Both the position numbers and the translations under genes were made by a program. Below are positions 1 through 6,798 of a stretch of DNA of 8,499 bases, piece after piece. Under the pieces are notes generated by a model, which did not search any database, had not been told where the DNA came from, and worked only from the letters and a program-made list of their open reading frames with translations. This DNA is from Bacteroidales bacterium UBA6408 (GTDB lineage: Bacteria; Bacteroidota; Bacteroidia; Bacteroidales; UBA932): contig DJPQ01000010.1 of the NCBI GenBank assembly GCA_002439805.1, positions 1-8,499 of the forward strand, given 5' to 3'. Position 1 is the stretch's first letter; the number at the start of each line of letters is the position of its first letter.

Positions 1-227
1 GCGTCGTTGAGTTCCCCGGATGTAAGATGCGGCGTGACGGTATCGACATAGCGGCTGACGGCAAGCAGCGAGGGGCGGACGCGGGAGGAGGTGCAGGTCG
101 AGCCGAACCATGTCCCGTGGACATCGTTGGTACTGAAAAGGTCAAATTCATAGACTCCGTCCTTCGGGCCGCAGGACGCGAGAACCACGGAGGAGACGAT
201 GATGGCAAGAACTGACAACTTTTTCAT
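1..227 (-). CDS. Lipoprotein of the 5'-nucleotidase/metallophosphatase family, N-terminal part (cut by window edge)
   Basis: Reading minus from the ATG at 227, the first 75 codons are open and leave the window at base 1. Residues 1-18 form a lipoprotein signal peptide: KK after the Met, a hydrophobic stretch, then the lipobox LASC with the lipidated Cys at 19. After a short linker comes FDLFSTNDVHGTWF (about residues 26-39). NDVHG fits the metal-binding N-D-x-H-G motif at the start of the calcineurin-like phosphoesterase domain in UshA-type 5'-nucleotidases. The mature protein is expected to be membrane-anchored outside the cytoplasm and to hydrolyse nucleotide-like phosphoesters; the substrate is inferred from family only. 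It lies 84 bases downstream of the beta-barrel gene on the same strand and may be cotranscribed with it. In Bacteroidales this activity is sometimes split over two genes, so whether a C-terminal nucleotidase domain is present cannot be seen. Confidence 0.8.
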   Translation of the reverse strand, partial: MKKLSVLAIIVSSVVLASCGPKDGVYEFDLFSTNDVHGTWFGSTCTSSRVRPSLLAVSRYVDTVTPHLTSGELND

Positions 228-311
228 ATATTTCCGTATCATAAGAGGATAGTTTTACTTTCTGTTGATCGTGGACAAACCATATTCCCGAATCGGTTTC
301 CTTTCCGAGGG

Positions 312-1481
312 TCATTCCCTGACGGAGGCCCGTCTCTCCCGGGCAACGCCAATCAGCTCGTTCAAGTTGAAGACGAGCGAAACCATCTGGTTGGTCCCGG
401 AGTACTGACGTCTGTGGAAATGGAAGAAGAGCGAGGCACGGAGATGGAGACCGGCGCATATTTTCGGGGCATAGTAAATCTCCAGACGATCATAAAGCCC
501 TCGCTGTATGTCAGAGGTACCGCCGTCTGCAACGTCTTTCCAGCCCTCCCGACGCGGGTCCACAAGCCCGTAGAACGGGTCGCCGAGGTAGAAGTTTCCT
601 CCGTAAGGGACGCCGGCGGCATCGATGTGGTGGCTGTAGGGCATAAGGTTGCGTCCTATGACAAAACTGTTGCTCAGACCCGCACCCCAGTGCTGGAGCG
701 TTGTGACAAGTTCCCCGGCATACGGGGCGACACAGTGGCCTATGTTGGCACGGTCGCGCTGATAGGTCTGAATCCATCCGCATTTGAGCGAAAGAGCCTG
801 AATGCCCGACAGGGGCGCGAAGTCAAATGTGACATAAGGTTCGGCGAGGACATTGTCATTCACCTGCTTCACGACTTCGGAGCAGGCATAGTGAAGCATG
901 TAGGCCTCCCAGCCCAATTTCAGCCACTTGAGCGGCCGAACCCTGCCTGAAGCGAACACCATAAACTCTTCCCGGCGCGTGCCGTCCGCCACCCCGATCC
1001 AGTCGCAGCCGAGTTCAAAATAGGATTTGGGGCGTTCCCAGCTGAGGAGCAGCCCCTCGAAGCGGTTGTCATAGAATTTCAGATAGTCGGAGAAAAAGAG
1101 CGGGGACCAGTCCCCTTTCGAGAAACTTCGCGGCAGCAGTCCGGCAGAGAGTCTGAAGTCGGTCTCACGGAACTTCATCCCCAGCTGATACCAGAACATG
1201 AGGCTGCAGCGGAGTTCCTTGTCCGAGGTCCCGAACTGCGACAGGGCATCCACCCCGGCCATGAGACGGTGCGAGGTGCCACCAAGCCCGGCACTGAACC
1301 CGACGGACGGCGCCAGACGTGCCCCGAACAATGTTCCCGAGTTCTGAAAGCCGCTGCGGTCATATTCCCTGTTGTCGAACCGGAAATCGAAGTTCACGTC
1401 ATACTCGAAACGGGCCTGCGCCGACGACGTCAATGCGAACGCCGTCACAAAAATGAACGATGCGAAGACTTTTCCTACCAT
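312..1481 (-). CDS. Exported protein, probable outer-membrane beta-barrel, function unknown
   Basis: The 389-residue product starts at the ATG at 1481. An in-frame GTG at 1511 would only add ten residues ahead of a good signal peptide, so I prefer the ATG. Residues 1-23 are a classical Sec signal with a hydrophobic core (FASFIFVTAFAL) and an AQA cleavage site. The mature part has no cytoplasmic enzyme motif. It consists of alternating polar and hydrophobic strands rich in Tyr, Phe and Trp (for example FEYDVNFDFRFD, KLGWEAYMLHYA, YVTFDFAPL), separated by Gly/Asn/Asp turns, as in outer-membrane barrels. Near the C-terminus, QMVSLVFNLNEL looks like a last strand, but about 12 charged residues follow it, so it does not end on the usual terminal aromatic residue. 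I recognise no named family. It lies upstream of the metallophosphatase lipoprotein gene and is divergent from the GSCFA gene. Confidence 0.75.
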   Translation of the reverse strand: MVGKVFASFIFVTAFALTSSAQARFEYDVNFDFRFDNREYDRSGFQNSGTLFGARLAPSVGFSAGLGGTSHRLMAGVDALSQFGTSDKELRCSLMFWYQLGMKFRETDFRLSAGLLPRSFSKGDWSPLFFSDYLKFYDNRFEGLLLSWERPKSYFELGCDWIGVADGTRREEFMVFASGRVRPLKWLKLGWEAYMLHYACSEVVKQVNDNVLAEPYVTFDFAPLSGIQALSLKCGWIQTYQRDRANIGHCVAPYAGELVTTLQHWGAGLSNSFVIGRNLMPYSHHIDAAGVPYGGNFYLGDPFYGLVDPRREGWKDVADGGTSDIQRGLYDRLEIYYAPKICAGLHLRASLFFHFHRRQYSGTNQMVSLVFNLNELIGVARERRASVRE

Positions 1482-1554
1482 ATTATATATGACACAATCA
1501 TGTCGCGACACCCCGGAAAGACGGGATTACCCTTTCGTCTTCCGTATATCCTCG

Positions 1555-1562
1555 CAAATTTA
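1555..1562 (-). promoter_or_regulatory. Candidate Bacteroidota -7 box for the beta-barrel gene
   Basis: On the minus strand this reads TAAATTTG, an exact match to the Bacteroidota primary-sigma -7 consensus TAnnTTTG. Transcription would begin a few bases downstream, giving a leader of about 65-70 bases before the ATG at 1481. I do not see a clear TTTG -33 element at the usual distance, so the call rests on the -7 box alone. Confidence 0.4.
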
Positions 1563-1585
1563 GCGTTTTTTACGATGATTTTGAC

Positions 1586-1593
1586 TAATTTTG
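1586..1593 (+). promoter_or_regulatory. Candidate Bacteroidota -7 box for the GSCFA gene
   Basis: TAATTTTG matches the Bacteroidota -7 consensus TAnnTTTG exactly and points to the gene at 1683, leaving a leader of roughly 80 bases. The best -33 candidate is TTTA at 1559-1562, which lies slightly too far upstream (23 bases) and overlaps the opposing -7 box. The rest of the 1482-1682 spacer is AT-rich and shows no gene or strong hairpin. Confidence 0.4.
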
Positions 1594-1682
1594 TGATATA
1601 TACGGAGCGGAAATATATTTCCCGATTCCACCGTTGCATCCGAAACGGCAGGAAGAGAATAATTTAGTTACGAAAACTGAGC

Positions 1683-2708
1683 ATGAAACTTACGACACCC
1701 GTTGAATTTCCGAAAAGCGGAGTCACGATTTCCTGCGGTGACAGGATTATGAGTCTGGGCAGCTGCTTTGCCGACAGCATAGGCAAGAAACTGCTTGAAA
1801 GGGGCTTTGATGTGTGCCTCAACCCGTTCGGGACGCTCTACAACCCGGCCTCGATTCTCGACAGCATAGAAAGGCTTGACAACGGGGCGCATTTTACGGA
1901 GAATGACTGCGTCCGGATGGGAAGCGGCAGCACGAAATGGTGCTCATTTCATCATCATACCCTTGCGGCACGGGAGACAGCCGAGGAGTTCCTTGCATCC
2001 GCGAACGAGGCTCTGGACCGGTCATCCGCATTCTGGAAGAGCTGCAACAAAGTCCTGGTGACGCTCGGGACCAGCTGGTGTTACCGCTTCATAGGTAGCG
2101 CGGCCGGCCAAGGCGACGGCATCGGGCACGGAGGCAATGAAGCCGTTGAAAGCGGAATCATCGTCGCCAATTGTCTGAAAAGGGACGCGAAAGAGTACAG
2201 GAGGGAGTTTCTGGACGCGGCCGAAACAGGGCGGATTATCAGCGACATCGTCCTGAACCATCCCGGCAAACAGTTCATCTTCACCGTGAGCCCCATCCGT
2301 CATCTCAAGGACGGTGCGCACGGCAACCGGATCAGCAAGGCGAACCTGCTCGTCGGGCTTGACGAGGCGATGCGGAGGGTTTCCGGACAGCCGACTCCCC
2401 AGTTGCCGACATCCCGGAGAGCGGGGGCCGGGGCAAACGAATCCTCAGACGGCTCCTCAGACGACTCCTCAGACGGCGGTGTAGTCCGCTGCGACTACTT
2501 CCCCGCCTACGAAATTATGCTCGACGAGCTGCGTGACTACCGATTCTACGCCGAGGACATGATACACCCGTCGGAACAGGCCGTAAGCTACATTTTCGAG
2601 AGATTCATCGACTGGGCGCTGCCCGGCTCGGAGAAGGAGGAGTTCCTGCGCCGCGACAAGGCATTCCGCCAGTCCCGGCATATCACCTTATCATCCCGCA
2701 TAAAATAG
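1683..2708 (+). CDS. GSCFA-domain protein, SGNH-hydrolase-like, biochemical role unknown
   Basis: This 341-residue protein carries the family signature MSLGSCFADSIG at residues 23-34 (GSCFA at 26-30). Other family-like segments are LNPFGTLYNP (46-55), VTLGTSW (126-132), TVSPIRH (201-207), YFPAYEIMLDELRDYRFY (272-289) and EDMIHPSE (291-298). Ser27 together with the D-x-x-H-P arrangement (Asp292, His295) resembles the nucleophile and acid-histidine blocks of SGNH esterases, so a hydrolase is plausible; that is inference, as no substrate is known to me. There is no signal peptide, so it is probably cytoplasmic. Two stretches look like insertions: a Gly-rich one at about 138-158, and a low-complexity one at about 235-268 that contains three tandem SSD[G/D] units. 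No Shine-Dalgarno sequence precedes the ATG, which is usual for this phylum. The gene ends only 7 bases from the convergent AraC-type gene. Confidence 0.9.
   Translation: MKLTTPVEFPKSGVTISCGDRIMSLGSCFADSIGKKLLERGFDVCLNPFGTLYNPASILDSIERLDNGAHFTENDCVRMGSGSTKWCSFHHHTLAARETAEEFLASANEALDRSSAFWKSCNKVLVTLGTSWCYRFIGSAAGQGDGIGHGGNEAVESGIIVANCLKRDAKEYRREFLDAAETGRIISDIVLNHPGKQFIFTVSPIRHLKDGAHGNRISKANLLVGLDEAMRRVSGQPTPQLPTSRRAGAGANESSDGSSDDSSDGGVVRCDYFPAYEIMLDELRDYRFYAEDMIHPSEQAVSYIFERFIDWALPGSEKEEFLRRDKAFRQSRHITLSSRIK
2442..2477 (+). repeat. Three tandem 12-base units inside the GSCFA gene
   Basis: TCCTCAGACGGC occurs at 2442-2453 and again at 2466-2477, with TCCTCAGACGAC between them (one base different). 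Each unit is four codons (Ser-Ser-Asp-Gly or Ser-Ser-Asp-Asp), so gain or loss of a unit keeps the reading frame. The units lie in the low-complexity loop at residues 254-265, between the SPIRH segment and the YFPAYE segment. Confidence 0.95.
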
Positions 2709-2715
2709 CCGTCAG

Positions 2716-3882
2716 TCACTCATTAGCCTCTGTCTTGCCCCCGGAGTCGCGCCACTGCTTCGGGGAGCAGCCGACAATCTTCTGGAACTGGCGGTGGAAA
2801 TTGGAGCGGTCGCTGAAACCGCAGCGCTCGCCGATGGCATTGACGGAGATGTTCCTGTTGGCAAGAAGCATCGCCTTCGCGTCCCGGATGCGCAGTTCGG
2901 TGCGCCATGTGCGGAAATCCTGCCCCTTGTCGGCGAAGTAGGTCTGGAGAAGTTCCTTGGTCGTGTGCAGTTCGGCGGCAATCTCGTCGCGGGTCTTGTC
3001 CGACTCGCGGTACTTTCCTGCCTCGACCCACTGGGCTATGGAGGCGTCCAGCGTCCGGAGATCCCGGTCAGTGTAGATCAGTTCCGTCCCCTCCGCTGCG
3101 CCTGCCAGTGCCCTTGCACGGCGGCTTCCGTCGCGGCGGCGGCGTGCAGTCCCGCGCCCCTCGCCCGAAAGCGCCTTGTAGGCAAAGGCGTCGAGCAGGA
3201 GCTTGTGGGAGCCGAGGAAAGAGATGAAATTGACGGTAAAGTAGAGGATGAACAGCGCATAGAAAAGGACATATACCTTCATCAGGCTGCGCGGAAGAAG
3301 CATATAGACAAGCACGAACATCTGCGTCAGCATCATGATTATGTAGCAGAAGCGTATCCATTTTATCTTATGCTCCTCATCCTCGTCGTAATATATCTCA
3401 AGATTGTGCAGCGCCCGGCGATAGCTGTTGTTGAATGCGATTATATGCGATATGCATTGGGCGATGAAGAGCACGATGCTGCTGGTATATGCCGTAATGC
3501 GTACCCATTTCACGGGATAGTCGTAATAATAGATGAGGGCGACGGACCATATCGCCACAACCATTATGTTCAGCCAGTACTTGTCGTTTCCCGAAGGGGA
3601 CGGGTCCATCAGGTTGAGCAGCGAGACGGAGAGAATCACCGAGGAGAGCGCCGTCACGACGAACATCATCATCGCCGGATAGAAGTCGTTCCATTCGTAG
3701 TCGATGCGCGTCATCGTGTATATGAATATGACTCCCGCCAGCGCGAAACAGCCGGCGATTGCGTTCTTCGTGTGTCCGAGCCTCCGCGCATAGGGCGACG
3801 AGGGAACCTTTATGAAAAACAGCAGCAGCGCGAGCGTAATCGCCACGACCGCCGTGATGAAAAAGGAAGTCTGTATGTCCAT
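2716..3882 (-). CDS. Seven-helix membrane protein with C-terminal AraC-type DNA-binding domain
   Basis: The chosen ATG at 3882 gives 388 residues. A frame extension back to a TTG at 4017 would run into the methyltransferase gene and past the promoter at 3943-3976, so I reject it. Seven hydrophobic segments lie at about residues 7-25, 40-58, 68-92, 103-122, 128-150, 178-197 and 201-223. A basic Arg/Ala-rich linker (about 241-262) follows, then an AraC/XylS-type domain at about 296-378. That domain has a first helix-turn-helix around TRDEIAAELHTTKELLQTYF and a second around NAIGERCGFSDRSNFHRQF, ending in the typical G-x-SPKQWR. A DNA-binding domain tethered to an integral membrane sensor suggests transcriptional control in response to a membrane or extracellular signal; ligand and targets are unknown. 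It is convergent with the GSCFA gene, and a separate promoter isolates it from the restriction-modification pair upstream. Confidence 0.88.
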   Translation of the reverse strand: MDIQTSFFITAVVAITLALLLFFIKVPSSPYARRLGHTKNAIAGCFALAGVIFIYTMTRIDYEWNDFYPAMMMFVVTALSSVILSVSLLNLMDPSPSGNDKYWLNIMVVAIWSVALIYYYDYPVKWVRITAYTSSIVLFIAQCISHIIAFNNSYRRALHNLEIYYDEDEEHKIKWIRFCYIIMMLTQMFVLVYMLLPRSLMKVYVLFYALFILYFTVNFISFLGSHKLLLDAFAYKALSGEGRGTARRRRDGSRRARALAGAAEGTELIYTDRDLRTLDASIAQWVEAGKYRESDKTRDEIAAELHTTKELLQTYFADKGQDFRTWRTELRIRDAKAMLLANRNISVNAIGERCGFSDRSNFHRQFQKIVGCSPKQWRDSGGKTEANE

Positions 3883-3942
3883 GTAAATTCGTGCAAATCC
3901 CGCCCGTTCGGCAAACTTTACGCCGTTCCGGGCATATCCGTG

Positions 3943-3976
3943 CAAAATTACGGAAAATTTCGCTGATTTCTGCAAA
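3943..3976 (-). promoter_or_regulatory. Candidate promoter of the 7-TM AraC-type gene
   Basis: On the minus strand, TTTG (3976-3973) is followed after 22 bases by TAATTTTG (3950-3943), an exact -7 consensus. The spacing is slightly longer than usual. The -33 element abuts the stop codon of the methyltransferase gene (3979-3977). The promoter supports starting the AraC-type protein at 3882 and implies independent transcription, with a leader of about 55 bases. Confidence 0.5.
3951..3975 (+). repeat. Left copy of an imperfect direct repeat flanking the restriction-modification pair
   Basis: This stretch aligns with 6799-6821 on the same strand: the blocks CGGAAA, TTTC, CT, ATTT and TGCAA occur in the same order, with two substitutions and two single-base gaps. 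It lies within the promoter spacer of the AraC-type gene, just past the 3' end of the methyltransferase gene. It may be a trace of cassette insertion, or only similar AT-rich promoter sequence. Confidence 0.45.
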
Positions 3977-5344
3977 TTACATCTGTGACTCCAGCACCAA
4001 AGCAATATTTTCCACAATTCCAGTCACAAGGGCATTGCCCATCAGGAAAGCGCGGCGAATGTCGCTTGCCCCGGCCGTGTGATTGTCCGGGAACATATTG
4101 AGACGTTCCAGCTCAACCGGCACGAGTCTGCGGAAACGGCCGTCAGCGGTCCGTATTATATGCTTGAACCGGGATGGAGCAGCTCCGCCTTCACCTGTTA
4201 TAATTGTTCGGGAAGCACGGTCAAGGCAATCAGGGAAAGCCATCGCGCCCTCACTGTAATTGTATTCAAAACCCGTTGCCTTATCCTTACGTTTCAACGA
4301 CTTGGCTCCTTTTTGATACTCCCATTTCGGCAGGTCCGCTTCTGGGATAAAGAATTCGTCCGGAACCTCGATTTCTTTTACGAGGATTTCCCCGAGGGTC
4401 ATATTATGTCCGGAATAGACAGGAAGCGTATCCATCGTGAAAACTTCACCGCCCGTCATGACGCCTGAGTTCCGAAACGGACTCGTCTTCTTGCCTTTAT
4501 TGAAATTAACCGAGACATCGGCAATGTCGTCTGAAATGTTGAAGCGCATCCGCCCTCTCTTGTCTTTAGGTTCGCACCTGAAAGCCTGCGGCATCACCCC
4601 GTCTTCAAGGATCCAGTCGAACTTGGATTCCATGACGGATAGCCGCGATGCAAGCGGCGTATCATAGCGGTATGCCACTATATAAGTACGCCTTCTGCGC
4701 TGCGGCATCCCGTAATCGGCGGCATTTATGACACGCCATTCCACCGCATATCCGAGACTTGAGAGCGAAGACAATATGATCGCGAAGTCGCGTCCGCGCT
4801 GTCTTGCCGGAGAATTGAGCAGACGGTCAACATTCTCCAGCATCAGGTAGTTCGGCCGACGGTCACCCTTTTCCTGAAGAATACGGTATATCTGCCACCA
4901 CAGCACCCCTTTCTTACCCTCTATTCCTCCCGAACGCTGCAAGGTTGTTGCAACAGAATAGTCCTGGCAAGGGAATCCCCCGCACAAAAGGTCACAATCA
5001 GGGATATCCTCAGTCTGAACCGTCGCTATGTCTTCATTCGAGTGTCCTTCCGATCCGAACCTAAGGCAATAGACAATGCTGGCGTCCTGCCGTTTCGTTG
5101 CCGGTTCCCACTGGTTGTTCCACACGGTCTTGTATCTTTCCGAAGCCCGTTCAAGACCAATCCTGAAGCCGCCGACCCCCGCAAAAAGTTCAACGACGCG
5201 AATATCCCCTGCCCCAGTCTCGACCTCCGGGCTTGCAAAAAGCTCCGGCTCGACCAGACGGCTATGCACAGCACGGGAATACTCCGCGACAGGTTCACAG
5301 AGCATATGATTCTCCCCAGTATTCTCCTCTATCCTATATTTCAT
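3977..5344 (-). CDS. C5-cytosine DNA methyltransferase of a type II restriction-modification system
   Basis: This enzyme transfers a methyl group from S-adenosylmethionine to cytosine C5 in the recognition site, protecting the chromosome from the partner nuclease. From the ATG at 5344 it has 455 residues. The canonical motifs are in order: motif I ELFAGVGGFRIGLE (52-65, cofactor binding), motif IV GGFPCQDYS with catalytic Cys126, motif VI ENV (170-172), motif VIII QRRRRTYIVAY (215-225), a variable target-recognition region at about 230-400, motif IX RRLVPVELERLNMFP (405-419) and motif X FLMGNALVTGIVENIA (433-448). No key residue is missing. The ATG overlaps the end of the nuclease gene by 11 bases, implying translational coupling. 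A TTG at 5350 and an ATG at 5305 are alternative starts. By analogy with the Sau3AI system, the product would be GATC with 5-methylcytosine. Confidence 0.95.
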   Translation of the reverse strand: MKYRIEENTGENHMLCEPVAEYSRAVHSRLVEPELFASPEVETGAGDIRVVELFAGVGGFRIGLERASERYKTVWNNQWEPATKRQDASIVYCLRFGSEGHSNEDIATVQTEDIPDCDLLCGGFPCQDYSVATTLQRSGGIEGKKGVLWWQIYRILQEKGDRRPNYLMLENVDRLLNSPARQRGRDFAIILSSLSSLGYAVEWRVINAADYGMPQRRRRTYIVAYRYDTPLASRLSVMESKFDWILEDGVMPQAFRCEPKDKRGRMRFNISDDIADVSVNFNKGKKTSPFRNSGVMTGGEVFTMDTLPVYSGHNMTLGEILVKEIEVPDEFFIPEADLPKWEYQKGAKSLKRKDKATGFEYNYSEGAMAFPDCLDRASRTIITGEGGAAPSRFKHIIRTADGRFRRLVPVELERLNMFPDNHTAGASDIRRAFLMGNALVTGIVENIALVLESQM

Positions 5345-6752
5345 TATCAATTATATTCCTGACATATCTTGCATTGAACCAATAGCAATATTTCTTTGCC
5401 ATCCCACCATTCGGATTTTCTGTCATATCGTCTGCCACCCTGGCCTTAGGCCTGACATGGAAATACCGGTCGTCGCCCATGCTCCAGAAATGCTTCGAAT
5501 CTATATGATTCTCAAGGACACATTTTCTGATGTTCTGCCAATAATCACGGGCGACATTCAGGTCGGCAGACGGCATAGTCCAGAAAGCGACCTTGTCCAA
5601 TCGATATTCCTCCCCATACAACTTGCCGGCATTCTTGTCATCTTGATCCGTCTCTCTGAAAACCACCAAAAGAAAACGGCTCGTAAATAGTTCGTATAGT
5701 CTGGAATCAACCCAATCATTACAGTCGAAGACCTCCTGATAGTCAATATTTTCAAACGACATACTCTCTTTCACGACACCTGTCTGACGAACTCTGACTG
5801 TTTTCATCGTGAGACCTGACTTCCGGAACTCCTCCGTTCTGTTCACGTTTCCCACAGCGGCATTTCCGGCAATCTTGTTGGCGATGTTGAAATATCGTGA
5901 CTTAGAAGTCTCGGGAGCCGTTCCCAAGCACCTGCATATATCCTCATAAGTCTTGCCCACATAGGGAGCAAAACGTTTCAGCAGAATCTCATCCACACTG
6001 CTGTCAGACAGTTCCCTGAATGTAAACAACGGTTTCAGGCCGGAGGATGACGCTCGAATGCCAACATTACTATAGGCGCCGTCCACATTATTCTTCTTTA
6101 CTTCATCAAGGATTATGCGCATATACGCTGCCTTTAGACTCCATGCACGACGAGGCGCTCTTACGGGACTGTCATGCTGTGCCATGAGCGAATCCCCTTT
6201 CTGCCCTTTCCGACAGGCTCCGAGATACATAGTGTCGCCTTCGGACAAATCATGAGCCTTGCCGTCCCTGATTTTTGAGATTATTGTCTCATAATCGTTC
6301 CTGATAATCAGCAAATCCTTATCCGGTATTCGCCACAAGACGGAAAAGATGAATTTCAGGTCAAGCTTAGGGGTATTCTTGCCGTGAAGATAGAACAAAA
6401 TCAGCATCATGAGGCATTTCTTGTAGATATGGGACTCCTCAAAGGATTTATTCCAATCTTCAGCATAGTTGATCATGCTGCATACAAGACGCTCCTTTAT
6501 CAGAAGTTCGCCGTCAGCCGCACGCTTCAGCGGCGTGCATTTCAGTTCAGTGTTCACAAACGCGAAATCCGCCGCCTGACGACTGTTCACCCCATACTTG
6601 AAATAATGTTCCTCGACCAGTTGTCCAAGACCTCCTTTTCCCCGATATTCCCCGGCATCTGGCACAAAATCACGCAAACACTTATCAATCAAGTGTTTGC
6701 TATAGTCAAATATTGATACTATATCCCTTTCGTTATATGGCAGTCCAGACAT
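5334..6752 (-). CDS. Sau3AI/MutH-like type II restriction endonuclease
   Basis: This 472-residue protein, close to the length of Sau3AI (about 490), begins at the ATG at 6752. The N-terminal half carries a MutH/Sau3AI nuclease core. GKGGLGQLVEEHYFKYG (38-54) corresponds to MutH KGxxGQLLE, with Glu47 aligned to a catalytic-site Glu. DFAFVNTELKCTP (62-74) gives the D-x6-E-x-K site (Asp62, Glu69, Lys71) with the same spacing as in MutH. LLIKERLVCSMINY (83-96), DLSEGDTMYLGA (168-179) and AWSLKAAY (203-210) fit the rest of the fold. In Sau3AI the C-terminal half is a regulatory DNA-binding domain; residues from about 230 on probably do the same, but I see no second active site. The expected action is a double-strand break at unmodified sites, probably GATC. 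It is the first gene of a two-gene operon with the methyltransferase, with lower G+C than ffh where sampled. Confidence 0.9.
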   Translation of the reverse strand: MSGLPYNERDIVSIFDYSKHLIDKCLRDFVPDAGEYRGKGGLGQLVEEHYFKYGVNSRQAADFAFVNTELKCTPLKRAADGELLIKERLVCSMINYAEDWNKSFEESHIYKKCLMMLILFYLHGKNTPKLDLKFIFSVLWRIPDKDLLIIRNDYETIISKIRDGKAHDLSEGDTMYLGACRKGQKGDSLMAQHDSPVRAPRRAWSLKAAYMRIILDEVKKNNVDGAYSNVGIRASSSGLKPLFTFRELSDSSVDEILLKRFAPYVGKTYEDICRCLGTAPETSKSRYFNIANKIAGNAAVGNVNRTEEFRKSGLTMKTVRVRQTGVVKESMSFENIDYQEVFDCNDWVDSRLYELFTSRFLLVVFRETDQDDKNAGKLYGEEYRLDKVAFWTMPSADLNVARDYWQNIRKCVLENHIDSKHFWSMGDDRYFHVRPKARVADDMTENPNGGMAKKYCYWFNARYVRNIIDNEI

Positions 6753-6780
6753 ATGCGATTCATCTACGGCCGACCTGCTG

Positions 6781-6788
6781 CAAAGGTA
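6781..6788 (-). promoter_or_regulatory. Candidate -7 box for the restriction-modification operon
   Basis: On the minus strand this reads TACCTTTG, an exact match to TAnnTTTG. The endonuclease ATG at 6752 follows with a leader of about 20-25 bases. No TTTG -33 element is evident at the normal distance. It lies back to back with the ffh promoter. Confidence 0.5.
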
Positions 6789-6798
6789 ATGAATGTTC

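Noticed and set aside
228..311. A separate promoter or terminator between the beta-barrel gene and the lipoprotein gene
   Set aside because: No TAnnTTTG box or convincing hairpin is visible on the minus strand in these 84 bases.
414..950. Plus-strand open frame of 178 codons opposite the beta-barrel gene
   Set aside because: It shows no signal peptide, domain or homology pattern. The minus strand has a proper signal peptide and strand-like sequence over the whole length.
2794..3966. A long open frame on the plus strand (390 codons) opposite the AraC-type gene
   Set aside because: Its translation is a patternless Arg/His/Val-rich sequence without domain motifs. The minus-strand frame has clear membrane helices and an AraC-type domain, so the plus frame is a shadow of G+C-rich codons.
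3883..4017. N-terminal extension of the AraC-type protein to a TTG at 4017
   Set aside because: It would overlap the methyltransferase gene and contain the -7 box at 3943-3950. The extension is not a plausible continuation of the first membrane helix.
5334..6752. The MutH-like nuclease as a mismatch-repair MutH
   Set aside because: It is about twice the length of MutH, is followed by an overlapping C5-methyltransferase gene, and matches the two-half design of Sau3AI, so a restriction enzyme fits better.
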